DNA of 64,000 nt. It comes from Actinophytocola oryzae. Its GTDB lineage: Bacteria > Actinomycetota > Actinomycetes > Mycobacteriales > Pseudonocardiaceae. Position 1 is the first letter of the stretch. Each line of letters begins with the position of its first letter. Shown here piece after piece: positions 16,384 through 25,751 of the stretch. The translations under genes and the position numbers were made by a program. The notes beneath the pieces were generated by a model. That model saw only the letters and a list, made by a program, of their open reading frames with translations. It had not been told where the DNA came from and made no database searches. The DNA is taken from positions 682,001 to 746,000 of the forward strand of contig NZ_SOCP01000003.1 of assembly GCF_004364325.1 (NCBI RefSeq). The letters run 5' to 3'.

Positions 16384-17857
16384 CAACGGCATCGGCTCGT
16401 GGACCGCCCGCAGGGCCAGGATGTCGCCCGACCGCGTCGCGGTCGTGCACGGCAACGAGACGCTGACCTACCGGATGCTGCACGAGCGGGCGACCCGCGT
16501 GGCGCACGCGCTGACCGCGCTGGGTGTGGGCGGCGGTGACCGGATCGCCTACCTCGGCCCGAACGAGCCCGCGTTCCTGGAGACCCTGTTCGGCACCGGG
16601 ATGATCGGCGGGATCTTCGTGCCGCTCAACACCCGCCTGGCGCCACCGGAACTGGCGTACATCCTCGCGGACAGCGGCACGAAGGTGCTCGTGCACGCCC
16701 CGAGCCACGCGGAACGGGCCGCGGCGCTCCAGGTGCCGCGCGTGCTCGACAGGGAGACCTACGAGCGGCTCCTGGCCGAGGCACCCACCACGCCGGTCGA
16801 CGAGCCGGTGGACGAGGACGACGTCGCGCTGGTCATGTACACCTCCGGCACCACGGGCCGGCCGAAGGGCGCGGCGCTCTCGCACGCCAACATCCACTGG
16901 AACACGGTGAACCTGCTGATCGACGTCGACCTCGCGGGCGACGAGGTGACGCTGGTGAACGCGCCGATGTTCCACGTGGCCGCGCTCAACCAGACAGTGC
17001 TGCCAACACTTCTCAAGGGCGGCAGGGTAGTCCTGGACTCGTTCGACCCGGTTCGCACGCTGGCCACGATCGCGCACCACCGCGTCACGTACCTGTTCGG
17101 CGTGCCTGCGATGTTCCAGGCGGTCGCGGCCACGCCGGAGTGGCGGGACGCGGACCTGTCCTCGGTCCGCACGATGATCTGCGGCGGCGCACCGGTGCCT
17201 GGCCGGGTGACCACGACGTACCAGGAACGCGGCATGGTGTTCCTGCAGGGCTACGGGCTGACGGAGTCGTCGCCGAGCGCGTTGTTCCTGCGTGCGGCGG
17301 AGAGCGACCGGGTCGGGTCGGCGGGCACGCCGTGCTTCTTCACCGACGTCCGGATCGTCGACGCGGACGGCGAGGACGTGCGCCCTGGCGAGCCGGGCGA
17401 GGTGATCCTGCGGGGTCCCAACGTGATGACGGGTTACTGGGGCAAGCCGGACGAGACGGCCGCGGTGCTGTCGCCGGACGGCTGGCTGCGCACCGGTGAC
17501 GTCGCGGTCGCCGACGAGGAGGGGTTCCTCTACATCCGTGACCGGATCAAGGACGTGATCATCTCCGGCGGCGAGAACATCTACCCGGCCGAGGTGGAGG
17601 ACGTGCTGCACCGGCACCCCGCCGTCACGGACTGCGCGGTGATCGGCGTCGCGGACGAGCGGTGGGGCGAGGTGGGCCGCGCGATCGTGGTGGCGAAGGA
17701 GAAAGTCACACCCGAGGAGTTGCTGACGTTCCTCGACGGGCAGATAGCCAGGTACAAGATCCCGAGGTCGGTGGTGTTCGCGGACACACTGCCGCGCACG
17801 GCGTCGGGCAAGCTGCGCAAGAGCACACTGCGCGAGGACTTCGGGGAGAACACGTGA
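16376..17857 (+). CDS. Acyl-CoA synthetase (AMP-forming, FadD-like)
   Basis: 493 residues. The frame starts at a TTG at 16376, eight bases inside the amidohydrolase gene; ATG 16422 is an internal alternative. ANL-superfamily motifs are complete: P-loop MYTSGTTGRPKGA, GYGLTESSP (A5), TGDVAVADEEGFLYIRDR (A7/A8 hinge), SGGENIYPAEVE and the catalytic Lys in PRTASGKLRK. It activates a carboxylate to its CoA thioester in the cytosol. Substrate choice cannot be read; short or medium branched or aryl acids are all possible. Confidence 0.92.
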   Translation: MRNNGIGSWTARRARMSPDRVAVVHGNETLTYRMLHERATRVAHALTALGVGGGDRIAYLGPNEPAFLETLFGTGMIGGIFVPLNTRLAPPELAYILADSGTKVLVHAPSHAERAAALQVPRVLDRETYERLLAEAPTTPVDEPVDEDDVALVMYTSGTTGRPKGAALSHANIHWNTVNLLIDVDLAGDEVTLVNAPMFHVAALNQTVLPTLLKGGRVVLDSFDPVRTLATIAHHRVTYLFGVPAMFQAVAATPEWRDADLSSVRTMICGGAPVPGRVTTTYQERGMVFLQGYGLTESSPSALFLRAAESDRVGSAGTPCFFTDVRIVDADGEDVRPGEPGEVILRGPNVMTGYWGKPDETAAVLSPDGWLRTGDVAVADEEGFLYIRDRIKDVIISGGENIYPAEVEDVLHRHPAVTDCAVIGVADERWGEVGRAIVVAKEKVTPEELLTFLDGQIARYKIPRSVVFADTLPRTASGKLRKSTLREDFGENT

Positions 17858-18306
17858 AGGTGCGGGGAATCGCGGAGCTGGGCGGACTGGCGGGCACGAC
17901 GCTCGGCCCGACCGAGTGGCACGAGGTGACACAGGAGCAGGTGAACCTGTTCGCCGCCGCGACGGGCGACCACCAGTGGATCCACACCGACCCGTCGCGC
18001 GCCGCGGAAGGCCCTTTCGGCGGCACCATCGCACACGGCTACCTGACGCTGGCACTGATCATTCCACTGTGGACCGAGATGCTGGTGATCGAGGACATCG
18101 GGATGGGCGTGAACTACGGCCTCAACAAGCTCCGCTTCCCCACCCCGGTCCCGGTGGACGGCAGGATCAGGCTCACCGCGCACATCGCGGAGGCCACCCG
18201 GCTCGACGAGAACAGCGTCCAACTGACCGTCGACTTCACGATGGGGTTGGAAGGCAGCGAGAAACCAGCCGTGGCAGCGCAGGCGCTGTACCGCTATCTG
18301 GCCTGA
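17854..18306 (+). CDS. MaoC-like (R)-specific enoyl-CoA hydratase
   Basis: 150 residues, a single hot-dog domain. The hydratase-2 motif is present as FAAATGDHQWIHTDPSRA, giving the catalytic Asp and His, with the following FGGTIAHGYLTL helix. It starts at GTG 17854, overlapping the ligase stop by four bases, and is the last gene of the importer/catabolic operon. It probably hydrates the enoyl-CoA made from the activated acid; no acyl-CoA dehydrogenase is in the operon, so the substrate may already be unsaturated. Confidence 0.9.
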   Translation: MKVRGIAELGGLAGTTLGPTEWHEVTQEQVNLFAAATGDHQWIHTDPSRAAEGPFGGTIAHGYLTLALIIPLWTEMLVIEDIGMGVNYGLNKLRFPTPVPVDGRIRLTAHIAEATRLDENSVQLTVDFTMGLEGSEKPAVAAQALYRYLA

Positions 18307-18362
18307 CCTTCAACGGAACCCTCCACTGCCCGGCGGTAGTCGTCGCACGGACCATCCTCGTC

Positions 18363-19337
18363 ATGTCCCGCTTGCGTACGATCCTGGTGTCCGCCACCGC
18401 GTTCGCGGTCGCACTGCCCGCGTTCATCGGCTGGGTCGGCGGCTACATGAAGACCGACGCGGGCGAGGTGGCCGTGGTGCGCAACGGCGGTCTGTTCGAC
18501 GACAACCAGATCCGGCAGATCATCGACCCGGGATCGTCACTGACGTGGACCGGCTTCTGGTCGACCTCGCACCGGTATCCCGCGCAGCAACGCTTCTACA
18601 CCATCGCCGCGAGCGGCGACACGCACAACGGCGAGCGCGCCGGGGTCGACGTGGTGACCGTGCCGTCCAGTGACGGGGTGAACATGGGCATGGAGGGCAC
18701 GTTCTACTTCACGCTCAACCTCGACCACCGCACGTTGCGGGACTTCGACAGCAAGTTCGGCACCAGGACGTTCCGCGGCGCCGACGGGGAGTTCCGCCAC
18801 GCGTGGGACGGCGACATCGGCTGGTCCAGCTTCCTCGACCAGATCGTGCGCCCGGTCATCGACAACGCCATCCGCGAACAGGTCAACAGCACGCGCTGCG
18901 TGGAACTGGTGTCCAGCTGCGCGCTGGTACAGAACCAGGTCGGTGCGGCGTCACCCCCGCCGGTGTCCGGTCAGCCGAACAACGCGAACATCGCCAAGGT
19001 GCAGAACGCGATCACCGGCTCGGTACGCGACGACCTGCGCCGCAACCTCGGCGCCGACTTCCTCGTCGACATCAAGTTCATCCTCGCCAAGGTGACGCTG
19101 CCGCAGCCGGTGCAGCAGGCGGTCGACAACGCCCAGGCCGCCTACGCCCAGGTCAGCGAGTCCCAGGCGAGGGCGACGCAGGCACAGGCTCAAGCGCAGG
19201 CCAACCGGGAACGGCAACGCGGCTACGACGTCTGCCCGGCGTGCGCACAGATCGACATCATGAAGGCGATCCCGACGAACGTCACGGTGTACGCACCGGG
19301 CGCGGGCGCGGCGGTACCGCTCACCCCGACCCGCTAG
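18363..19337 (+). CDS. SPFH/Band-7 domain membrane protein
   Basis: 324 residues. One N-terminal membrane anchor (~5-28), then an SPFH/prohibitin-like domain that includes TDAGEVAVVRNGG and LGADFLVDIKFILAKVTLPQPVQQAVDNAQAAYAQ, followed by an Ala/Gln-rich coiled-coil. The C-terminus holds a C-x-x-C-A motif (YDVCPACAQIDIMKAIP) that might bind metal or form a disulfide. SPFH proteins scaffold membrane microdomains or protease complexes. The gene is separated by 56 bases from the MaoC gene, so co-transcription is possible but not required. Confidence 0.85.
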   Translation: MSRLRTILVSATAFAVALPAFIGWVGGYMKTDAGEVAVVRNGGLFDDNQIRQIIDPGSSLTWTGFWSTSHRYPAQQRFYTIAASGDTHNGERAGVDVVTVPSSDGVNMGMEGTFYFTLNLDHRTLRDFDSKFGTRTFRGADGEFRHAWDGDIGWSSFLDQIVRPVIDNAIREQVNSTRCVELVSSCALVQNQVGAASPPPVSGQPNNANIAKVQNAITGSVRDDLRRNLGADFLVDIKFILAKVTLPQPVQQAVDNAQAAYAQVSESQARATQAQAQAQANRERQRGYDVCPACAQIDIMKAIPTNVTVYAPGAGAAVPLTPTR

Positions 19338-19367
19338 GTCCGCGTTCCCGGGCGTGCACTGCGTCCT

Positions 19368-21842
19368 TCAGCGCATCGCGAGGCCGTCGAACACGGCGCG
19401 GCCCAGTGTGGTCGAGTGTGCGCAGACCACGATGCCGACGTCCTGGGTGGCGCTGGCGGACGGGACGTCGGCCGCGCCCACCTGGCGCCACGTCGTGCCA
19501 CCGCCGAGGCTGACCGCGCCGGTGAAGCGGCTGCCTGCCTTGCCCAGCCGCAGCCGGGCGGGGTAGGTGGTCGGCTGCTCGAGTCGTGCGACCGAGTCCA
19601 GCGTGCCGTCCCGGTCCGCGTCCCACAGCAGCAGGAAACCGTTGCCCGGCTTCGCGACGAGCGCCACGTAACCCGTCCCGTCCGCGTTGCGGAAGACGAT
19701 GCCCGCTCGGGCGTTCGGGTCGGTCGCGTCCTGGGACACGAGCGTCATCTCGGCCGACGTGGACGTCACCGCCCGACGCAGGATCGCGCCGTACTCGTCG
19801 ATGCCCGTCCACAGGTCCCGGCCGCCCGCGAGGATCGCGAGCCGGGTGCCGCGCTGGCCGAAGTACGCCTCGGTCGTCTTCGCCGTGACCAGGGGCGCGC
19901 CGACCGGTTCGGCCACGGCCACCGTCCTGGTCGCGGTTGACCTCACCTCCGCGCCCGCGACCGTGTACGTGGCCGTCGCGGCCAGGGATGCCCTTGCCAG
20001 CAGGTCCGGCGGGAGGGCAGCGGTCACCATCCAGTTGCCGGCGAACGCCTCCCCCGCGCCGAGCGTCGGGGTGGTGCGTGGTCCGGGTGTCGCCGTCCAG
20101 TTCGTCGGGAGGGTCAACGCCAGGGACACGTTCGTGACCGGCACGCCCTCCCGGTTGGCCACCGTGGCCGTGACGGGGAAGGGCGTTCCCGGCGCGGGCG
20201 CGGCCGGTGCGTCCAGCGTCACGGGGCCGCTGCCCGGCGGCCAGGTCAGGACCATGCCGTCCGCGAGAAGGCCCCGCCGCAGCGCCGGGTAGTCGACATC
20301 CTGCACGGCCGCGCCGGACTCGAGCGCCAGGTGCGCCGCGCTCGCCGCCGCATGCCCGAGCAGCATGAACACCGGCTCCATCCGCACCGACCCGAAGGCG
20401 ATGTGCGACGCGGACAACGCCACCGGCACGACCAGGTTCGCGCACTCGCCACGTGCGGGCACGATGGCCCGGTAGGAGATGCCGTACGGACCGGCGGGCG
20501 CCACCTGCACGTCGCCCTCGTTGCGGGCCGCGCCGTTGACGACCACGCGGGCGCAGTTGTGCGAGTCCATGTTGTACGAGGCCAACCCGACCGGGTCCGA
20601 CGCGACGCGGGCGCCTCGGCAGTCGTGCTCGGTGACCACGTAGTCGCCGACCATCCGGCGGCCCTCGCGGATGTACAGCTCATGTGGCCAGCCGCCGGTC
20701 TCCGGGAACTCGTCCGCCGGCAGGCCCCACGCGCTCACCTCGGCACGGATCGCCTGCGGCACAGCGGGATCGTTGGCCAGGTAGTACAGCATGCCCTGCT
20801 GGTAGGTGACATGGTCCTGGAAGATCCGTTCCCGCGTCGCGTAGTCGCCCGCCGGCCAGTCGTAGTTGCGGCCGATGTTGTCCGTGCTCACCGCGCCGTT
20901 GTTGTTGAGGTCGGTCTTGCCGTTCGGCATGGGGGTGTTGAGCCGCATGGCATCCCACACCCCGGCCGCGAGGTAGCGGCGGAGCAGCTCGTAGCGGGCG
21001 GGGTCGTAGCCGGGCGGGCGCGGGAACGAGCGGCGGTCGGCCGCCTTCGTGAGGCACACGCGGAAGTTGAACGCCTGGATTCGGTGGTCGCCCTGTCCCG
21101 GCGTGCCGGGTGCGTCGGGTTGGACGCCGGGCAGCAGGCCGCTCGCCGGGTCGCCCGGTGTGCGGTAGGGGTCGATCACGCGCTGGAACTGGTGTCCGGT
21201 ACGGAACTGCGCGCCGTTGAGCGTCTCGCCGTAGGTCGCGTTGCCCTCGCGGCCTACCGTGTTGGTGACGCCCGCGGCTGCCATGAGGTCGCCCTCGTAG
21301 CTGGCGTCGACGTAGACGCCCGCGCGGAACACCGTGCCGTTCTCGGTGCGCAGGGCCGTGATGCGACCCCCTGTGATATCCACTGTGGACAGTGGGTGCT
21401 CGCGGTGGACGCCGACGCCCTCCTCGGCCACCCACGCGTCGAACACGGCCTCCGCGACGTGCGGCTCGAACGCGAACGACTCCGTGCTGCCGTAGTGCGC
21501 GCCCACCCGGCGGTAGAACTCCCGTGACAGGCCACCGATCGCGTCGGCGCGCCCGGCGTCGGTAGCACCGAGCCCGGAGGACGTCAGGCCGCCGAGGTGC
21601 CTGCCGAACGCCACGAGCACCACCGACCGACCGTGTCGCGCGGCCCGCACCGCGGCCGTCACACCGGCCGAAGTGCCGCCGTAGACACAGATGTCGCTGC
21701 GCACCTCACCCGGCGCGCGTGGCACCGGGTGGTGGTAGCGGAGTCCACCGGGCGCCGCGGCGGACGTGCCGCCGGTCGCCGACAACAGAGCGGAGACACC
21801 GGCGCCGACGAGCAGGACCCTGCGGGAGACCTCACTGTCCAC
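19368..21842 (-). CDS. Tat-exported FAD-dependent oxidoreductase with C-terminal beta domains
   Basis: 824 residues from a GTG at 21842. An N-terminal twin-Arg signal (VSRRVLLVGAG) leads to an FAD_oxidored domain of the PF12831 type: ICVYGGTSAGVTAAVRAARHG for FAD at ~51-71 and GRHLGGLTSSGLGATDAGR just after, with the fold running to ~540. Next comes an Ig-like NEW3-type module (VTNVSLALTLPTNWTATPG) and a final ~200-residue jelly-roll-like domain (DLWTGIDEYGAILRR, NARAGIVFRNADGTGYVAL) that probably binds carbohydrate. This suggests extracellular oxidation of a sugar or polysaccharide-linked substrate. It stands alone, convergent with the SPFH gene. Confidence 0.87.
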   Translation of the reverse strand: MDSEVSRRVLLVGAGVSALLSATGGTSAAAPGGLRYHHPVPRAPGEVRSDICVYGGTSAGVTAAVRAARHGRSVVLVAFGRHLGGLTSSGLGATDAGRADAIGGLSREFYRRVGAHYGSTESFAFEPHVAEAVFDAWVAEEGVGVHREHPLSTVDITGGRITALRTENGTVFRAGVYVDASYEGDLMAAAGVTNTVGREGNATYGETLNGAQFRTGHQFQRVIDPYRTPGDPASGLLPGVQPDAPGTPGQGDHRIQAFNFRVCLTKAADRRSFPRPPGYDPARYELLRRYLAAGVWDAMRLNTPMPNGKTDLNNNGAVSTDNIGRNYDWPAGDYATRERIFQDHVTYQQGMLYYLANDPAVPQAIRAEVSAWGLPADEFPETGGWPHELYIREGRRMVGDYVVTEHDCRGARVASDPVGLASYNMDSHNCARVVVNGAARNEGDVQVAPAGPYGISYRAIVPARGECANLVVPVALSASHIAFGSVRMEPVFMLLGHAAASAAHLALESGAAVQDVDYPALRRGLLADGMVLTWPPGSGPVTLDAPAAPAPGTPFPVTATVANREGVPVTNVSLALTLPTNWTATPGPRTTPTLGAGEAFAGNWMVTAALPPDLLARASLAATATYTVAGAEVRSTATRTVAVAEPVGAPLVTAKTTEAYFGQRGTRLAILAGGRDLWTGIDEYGAILRRAVTSTSAEMTLVSQDATDPNARAGIVFRNADGTGYVALVAKPGNGFLLLWDADRDGTLDSVARLEQPTTYPARLRLGKAGSRFTGAVSLGGGTTWRQVGAADVPSASATQDVGIVVCAHSTTLGRAVFDGLAMR

Positions 21843-21927
21843 CCGATCACGTTAACCCGCTGGACAAAACATGGACAACCGCTAACGGGACGCCGTCACG
21901 CACCGACGGCGGAACCGAAGGGGGATC

Positions 21928-24549
21928 ATGCCCAGAACCGGTGACCCGGCGTCCCACGCGAGCGCGGCGGTGCTGCCCAAGGCACGTCCGTGGTCGTGGT
22001 GGTTCGCCTTCCTGTTGTCCGTACTGGCCTGCGCCGGCCTGATCGGCGGCCCGTACGTGCTGGCGACCAGGGGACAGCCCGCACCGGCGACGGTGTCCAC
22101 GACGGTCACCTGGGTCGTGCTGCAACCCGCGCTGTTGGTGCTCTCACTGCTGCTCGCCATGTACTCCTACGGCCGCGCCCGCCTCGAGGGCAACGCGTTG
22201 CGTGGACTGCACGTCGACGTCGCCGAGTTCGCCGACGGACGCGCGGGCCCGACCCCGTCGGCCCGAGAGCTGACCGCGACGTTCACCCGCAAGCTGACCG
22301 ACTCCCGGATCTACAGCCCGACCGCGCTGCCGGGCGCCGCGGCCTCCTACGACTTCCTCCAGGTGGTGGAGAGTGCCGGTGAGGCGGCGCCGACCGGGTG
22401 GTGGCGGGTCATCATGCGAACGTTGCGGCTGCTGCGGGCACCCGCCGCGTACCGCGTCACCGGCACGGTGGTCGCGGCCGACCGGCCGAGGCTCGTCGTC
22501 GAGCTGACCCGCCTGCCCCGCTTCGCCGCCACACCACTGGTGATCGAGGACGACAGCTGGGACCGCGTGCTGGAACACGCCGCGAACTCGGTGGCGGCAC
22601 AGATCTTCCCACGCAGCAAGATCTGCAAGAAGCGTCCACAGTGGGCGGACTGGTGGGGTTACGCCTTCCCCACCGACCTGTTCGACGCCTACCAGCGCGC
22701 ACACCAGTTCCAGACCGCCCGCCGGTTCGACCAGGCACTAGCCGAGTTCTACCGTGCGCTGCGCCACGACCCCACGAACGTCTACATCAGGCTGGAGATC
22801 GCCCAGCTGCAGGAACGCCTGAGCATGCACCTGGACGCGCTGGTCACCTACGACGACGTCATCACGATCTGCAGCCGGGGCGACGAGGCACTGGCGGGCT
22901 GGTGGAACGGTCCCGACTTCGGCGAGGAGCGGTCACGCGCCCAGCGGCACCGCAACGTCGCCCTGATGGTCGCGAGGTACCGCCACGCCATGATGCTCGG
23001 CCACGGCGACCTCATCGCCCAGCAGTGGTGGCTGCGGCACAACGAGTGCGGGCACGACCAGCACTGGGACGCCCGGCAGCGCCAACGGGGCTACCTCCGC
23101 GCACTGGCCGCGCGCAGGCTGGACCGGTACGCCCGCGACGTCACCGCCATCCGGGAGGGTCACGTGCCCCGTCCGGACAGCGGGATCCTGTCCGGCGAGT
23201 GGGCAGGCGACCTGCCGAGGAAGGAGGCGGAGGCCAGGGCGGCGGCGCTGCGCCTGTTCCTGTGCACGCTCGGGCAGTACGAGTTCGAGCGCCTGATCGA
23301 CGACTACCCCGGTCTCTCCTGGCGGATCCGCCGTCTGGCAAGGACGAGTTCCGTCGAGCTGGTCACCATGCGCGGCCTGCGGACGTCACTGATCTGGGCC
23401 GTGCTACGCAGGGCCATGGCGCAGGCGGAGGCAGGCGAGCCCGTCGGATACCAGCCGGTCTGGCAGCACGCACGCGAACCCCGCTCGCTCACCGGGCTGC
23501 TCGCCGAGTGGCCGGTGTCGGAGAAGCGGCTGCGGCAGTCGATCAGCACGGTGGTCCCCCGGCTCGGCCGCGCGATCTGGCACGAGCACTACAACGTGGC
23601 CTGCATCTGCGCGGTCGCCCTCCTGTCGGCACGGCAGCACGCGGGTGAGTCCGAGACCGGCATGCGCAAGCTCGCCATCAGCCACCTGTACCGCGCGGCG
23701 GCAGGCAGCCACAGCGGCTACCTCGCGCTACGCCGGCCGTGGCTGCTGTACGAGGACCCGGATCTCGTCGCCATCCGGGGCACCCCGGAGTTCCAGAACT
23801 TCGAGATGATCACGTTCTCACCGGCACGGCAGGTGCCGTTGCGCCCTCGGCGAACGCACGTGTGGGAGCTGGTCTCCTACCAGATGCAGCTGATCTCCGG
23901 CATCGCACGCGAGATGCGCGCGACCTGGTTCGCCAGGGGCCGGTGCGCCGAGGCACCGGCGGCCGGACCTGGCCCGACACCCTGGTACACCCTCGAGGAA
24001 CGGGCCTGGCGGCAGATCGTGCGGCTGGCCGTGAGCCATCGCGACTGGCGGACGCGCCAGAAGGCGGCACGGTTCCTCGCCGTGGAGTTCGGCCTGCCGG
24101 CCTTCACGCAGGAACGGCTGTACTCCACCTACGCCAACGCGCTCGGCGAGGACGCACTGCGGCTGCGGCGCGCGGGCTGGACCAACCCCAGCCACACGAT
24201 CAACGAGATCGCGGAGGAGTACATCGCCTTCTGCAACTCGCGGATGACCCATCTCGCCCGCACGCTGCACCAGCTCGACCGGCACGGCGGGACCGACAGG
24301 TGCGCCAACGCCCACGGTGCGGTCGGGGGCATGAGGATCACCGGTTCGGCGCTTCTCGCGGGCCTGGACGGGGACCTCGGGTCGCCTCGCGCGGTGCGCA
24401 GGCTCTGTGCGCACCGCGCGGCGCTGTGGGGTGCGCTGGCGGACCTGTTCGACGACGACCTCGAAGGCGCCTCCGCCGACGAACGCCGCGCCGCGTTCCA
24501 GTCCGCGCTGCGCCGTCCGGGAGTCATCACGCGACTCACGAACGGGTGA
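21928..24549 (+). CDS. Large membrane protein with TPR-like region, function unknown
   Basis: 873 residues. AGGGGG precedes the ATG. Two hydrophobic segments near the N-terminus (~24-46 and ~63-82) anchor it, and the remainder is cytoplasmic or external and helical. Residues ~253-310 contain a tetratricopeptide-like helix pair (RRFDQALAEFYRALRHDPTNVYIRLEIAQLQ). The later part is rich in Trp, Arg and His with no recognised enzyme motif. Proteins of this look occur as solitary genes in actinomycetes; I cannot assign a role. It is convergent with DUF4230, whose stop lies only seven bases away. Confidence 0.8.
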   Translation: MPRTGDPASHASAAVLPKARPWSWWFAFLLSVLACAGLIGGPYVLATRGQPAPATVSTTVTWVVLQPALLVLSLLLAMYSYGRARLEGNALRGLHVDVAEFADGRAGPTPSARELTATFTRKLTDSRIYSPTALPGAAASYDFLQVVESAGEAAPTGWWRVIMRTLRLLRAPAAYRVTGTVVAADRPRLVVELTRLPRFAATPLVIEDDSWDRVLEHAANSVAAQIFPRSKICKKRPQWADWWGYAFPTDLFDAYQRAHQFQTARRFDQALAEFYRALRHDPTNVYIRLEIAQLQERLSMHLDALVTYDDVITICSRGDEALAGWWNGPDFGEERSRAQRHRNVALMVARYRHAMMLGHGDLIAQQWWLRHNECGHDQHWDARQRQRGYLRALAARRLDRYARDVTAIREGHVPRPDSGILSGEWAGDLPRKEAEARAAALRLFLCTLGQYEFERLIDDYPGLSWRIRRLARTSSVELVTMRGLRTSLIWAVLRRAMAQAEAGEPVGYQPVWQHAREPRSLTGLLAEWPVSEKRLRQSISTVVPRLGRAIWHEHYNVACICAVALLSARQHAGESETGMRKLAISHLYRAAAGSHSGYLALRRPWLLYEDPDLVAIRGTPEFQNFEMITFSPARQVPLRPRRTHVWELVSYQMQLISGIAREMRATWFARGRCAEAPAAGPGPTPWYTLEERAWRQIVRLAVSHRDWRTRQKAARFLAVEFGLPAFTQERLYSTYANALGEDALRLRRAGWTNPSHTINEIAEEYIAFCNSRMTHLARTLHQLDRHGGTDRCANAHGAVGGMRITGSALLAGLDGDLGSPRAVRRLCAHRAALWGALADLFDDDLEGASADERRAAFQSALRRPGVITRLTNG

Positions 24550-24555
24550 GACGCA

Positions 24556-25197
24556 CTACGCCGTGTCCGCCTCCGGGAACTCCGCCTTGTAGCCCAGCGA
24601 CGTGAACATGCCGGTCAGCATCTGCTGGAGGTTGCGCTCCGCCCGCTTGGTCAGACCGGCCTCCTTCGCGGCGTCGCCGATCTTCTTCTCCGCCAGGACG
24701 TACAGTTCGCGCTGGTCGGGCGGGTTGAACAACGAGGAGACCGCATCCCACACGCCGCGGTCCTGCGCGTACACGTACGTGTGCTCCTGGTCGAGGTTCG
24801 TCTTCGCCAGCTTTGGCTCGGGGAGCCTGACCTGCACGGTCTTCTTCTCCTCGTCGACCGTCAGCGCCTTGTCGGACAGCGTCCCGAGGTCGATGTAGGC
24901 GCTCACCGTGCCGCGCGCCACGAACAACGTGTGACTACCGGCGATGGAGTCCGGCACCCAGGCGACGTCGTGTTCCAGGTCCACGATCACCTGGAAGTCG
25001 CCCTCCGCGCCGTGGTACTGGCTCAGGTCGCGCACCGACTGCAGCAGCGCGGGGCCGCTGCGGTCCTTGGTCTCCGTGGAGAACGGATTCAGGTTGGGCA
25101 CCTTGCTGACCAGCCACAGCAACGCCACGATGACCACCAGCACGACCGCCACCACGCGGCCGATCCTCCACAGTGGACTGAGCGTCCGATCGGACAT
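24556..25197 (-). CDS. DUF4230-domain membrane protein
   Basis: 213 residues from the ATG at 25197, preceded by GGGAGGTA. One membrane segment (~18-38: GRVVAVVLVVIVALLWLV) is followed by an exported domain with SVRDLSQYHGAEGDFQVIVDLEHDV, then GTVSAYIDLGTL and LTKRAERNLQQMLTGMFTSLGY, the DUF4230 pattern. The function of the family is unknown; it sits in the membrane facing outwards. It is downstream of DUF427 on the same strand but separated by a strong hairpin (25215-25253). Confidence 0.85.
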   Translation of the reverse strand: MSDRTLSPLWRIGRVVAVVLVVIVALLWLVSKVPNLNPFSTETKDRSGPALLQSVRDLSQYHGAEGDFQVIVDLEHDVAWVPDSIAGSHTLFVARGTVSAYIDLGTLSDKALTVDEEKKTVQVRLPEPKLAKTNLDQEHTYVYAQDRGVWDAVSSLFNPPDQRELYVLAEKKIGDAAKEAGLTKRAERNLQQMLTGMFTSLGYKAEFPEADTA

Positions 25198-25214
25198 GAC
25201 TACCTCCCACCGCC

Positions 25215-25253
25215 GAGTTCGCACTTTCGGATTACCCCCGAAGGTGCGAACTC
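25215..25253 (-). terminator. Long hairpin between DUF427 and DUF4230 genes
   Basis: Sixteen-base arms (25215-25230 and 25238-25253; GAGTTCGCAC outside, TTCGG inside) pair with one G-T position and a 7-base loop. It lies 22 bases after the DUF427 stop on the minus strand and 18 bases upstream of the DUF4230 start, so it could terminate the first transcript or structure the leader of the second. Confidence 0.65.
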
Positions 25254-25275
25254 AACCGCGATGGGAGGTTCGTCG

Positions 25276-25644
25276 TCACTCCTCGCCGATGGTCACCTTG
25301 TTGGCGTAGAAGGCGACGTGACCTGCGATGTCGGCCACCGCCGGGTACGGCTCGCGGTAGGTCCAGATCGCGTCCGTGACCTCACCCGCGCCCGTGACCA
25401 GCGAGTAGTACGAAGCGTCACCCTTGAAGGGACAGTACGTGGTCGTGTCGGAGTCCTTCAGCAGCGCCTGGTCGACATCGGCGAGCGGGATGTAGGGCAC
25501 GACCGGGTAGTCCGCCTCACGCAGCGCCAGCGCGGCGGTGGTGTCGGCGACGACCTGGTCACCCACCCGGACCACGACCCGCGCCGGGTGCTTCTCGACG
25601 GTGATCGGGTGGTCGGGGCCAGGCGTCTTGATCTCGCGGGACAT
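25276..25644 (-). CDS. DUF427-family protein
   Basis: 122 residues. The family core is clear: VVPYIPLADVDQALLKDSDTTTYCPFKGDASYYSL, then WTYREPYPAVADIAGHVAFYANKV. DUF427 is a small soluble beta fold found across actinobacteria and proteobacteria with no proven reaction. It is a single-gene unit with the promoter in the ~100 bases shared with the divergent DnaJ-like gene. Confidence 0.9.
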   Translation of the reverse strand: MSREIKTPGPDHPITVEKHPARVVVRVGDQVVADTTAALALREADYPVVPYIPLADVDQALLKDSDTTTYCPFKGDASYYSLVTGAGEVTDAIWTYREPYPAVADIAGHVAFYANKVTIGEE

Positions 25645-25751
25645 TTGTGCACCTCTCGTGAACGGTCCTACACCAGTGTCAAGTCGCGGGCAGCGCGCGA
25701 TGTTCCCGACCGACGCCCTAACCTGTCACGGCGCGGCATGGGAGAACGGCG

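Noticed and set aside
7936-18306. Phenylacetate (paa) cluster
   Set aside because: Only the PaaX-type regulator is present; the PaaA-E oxygenase and paaK/paaZ genes are absent.
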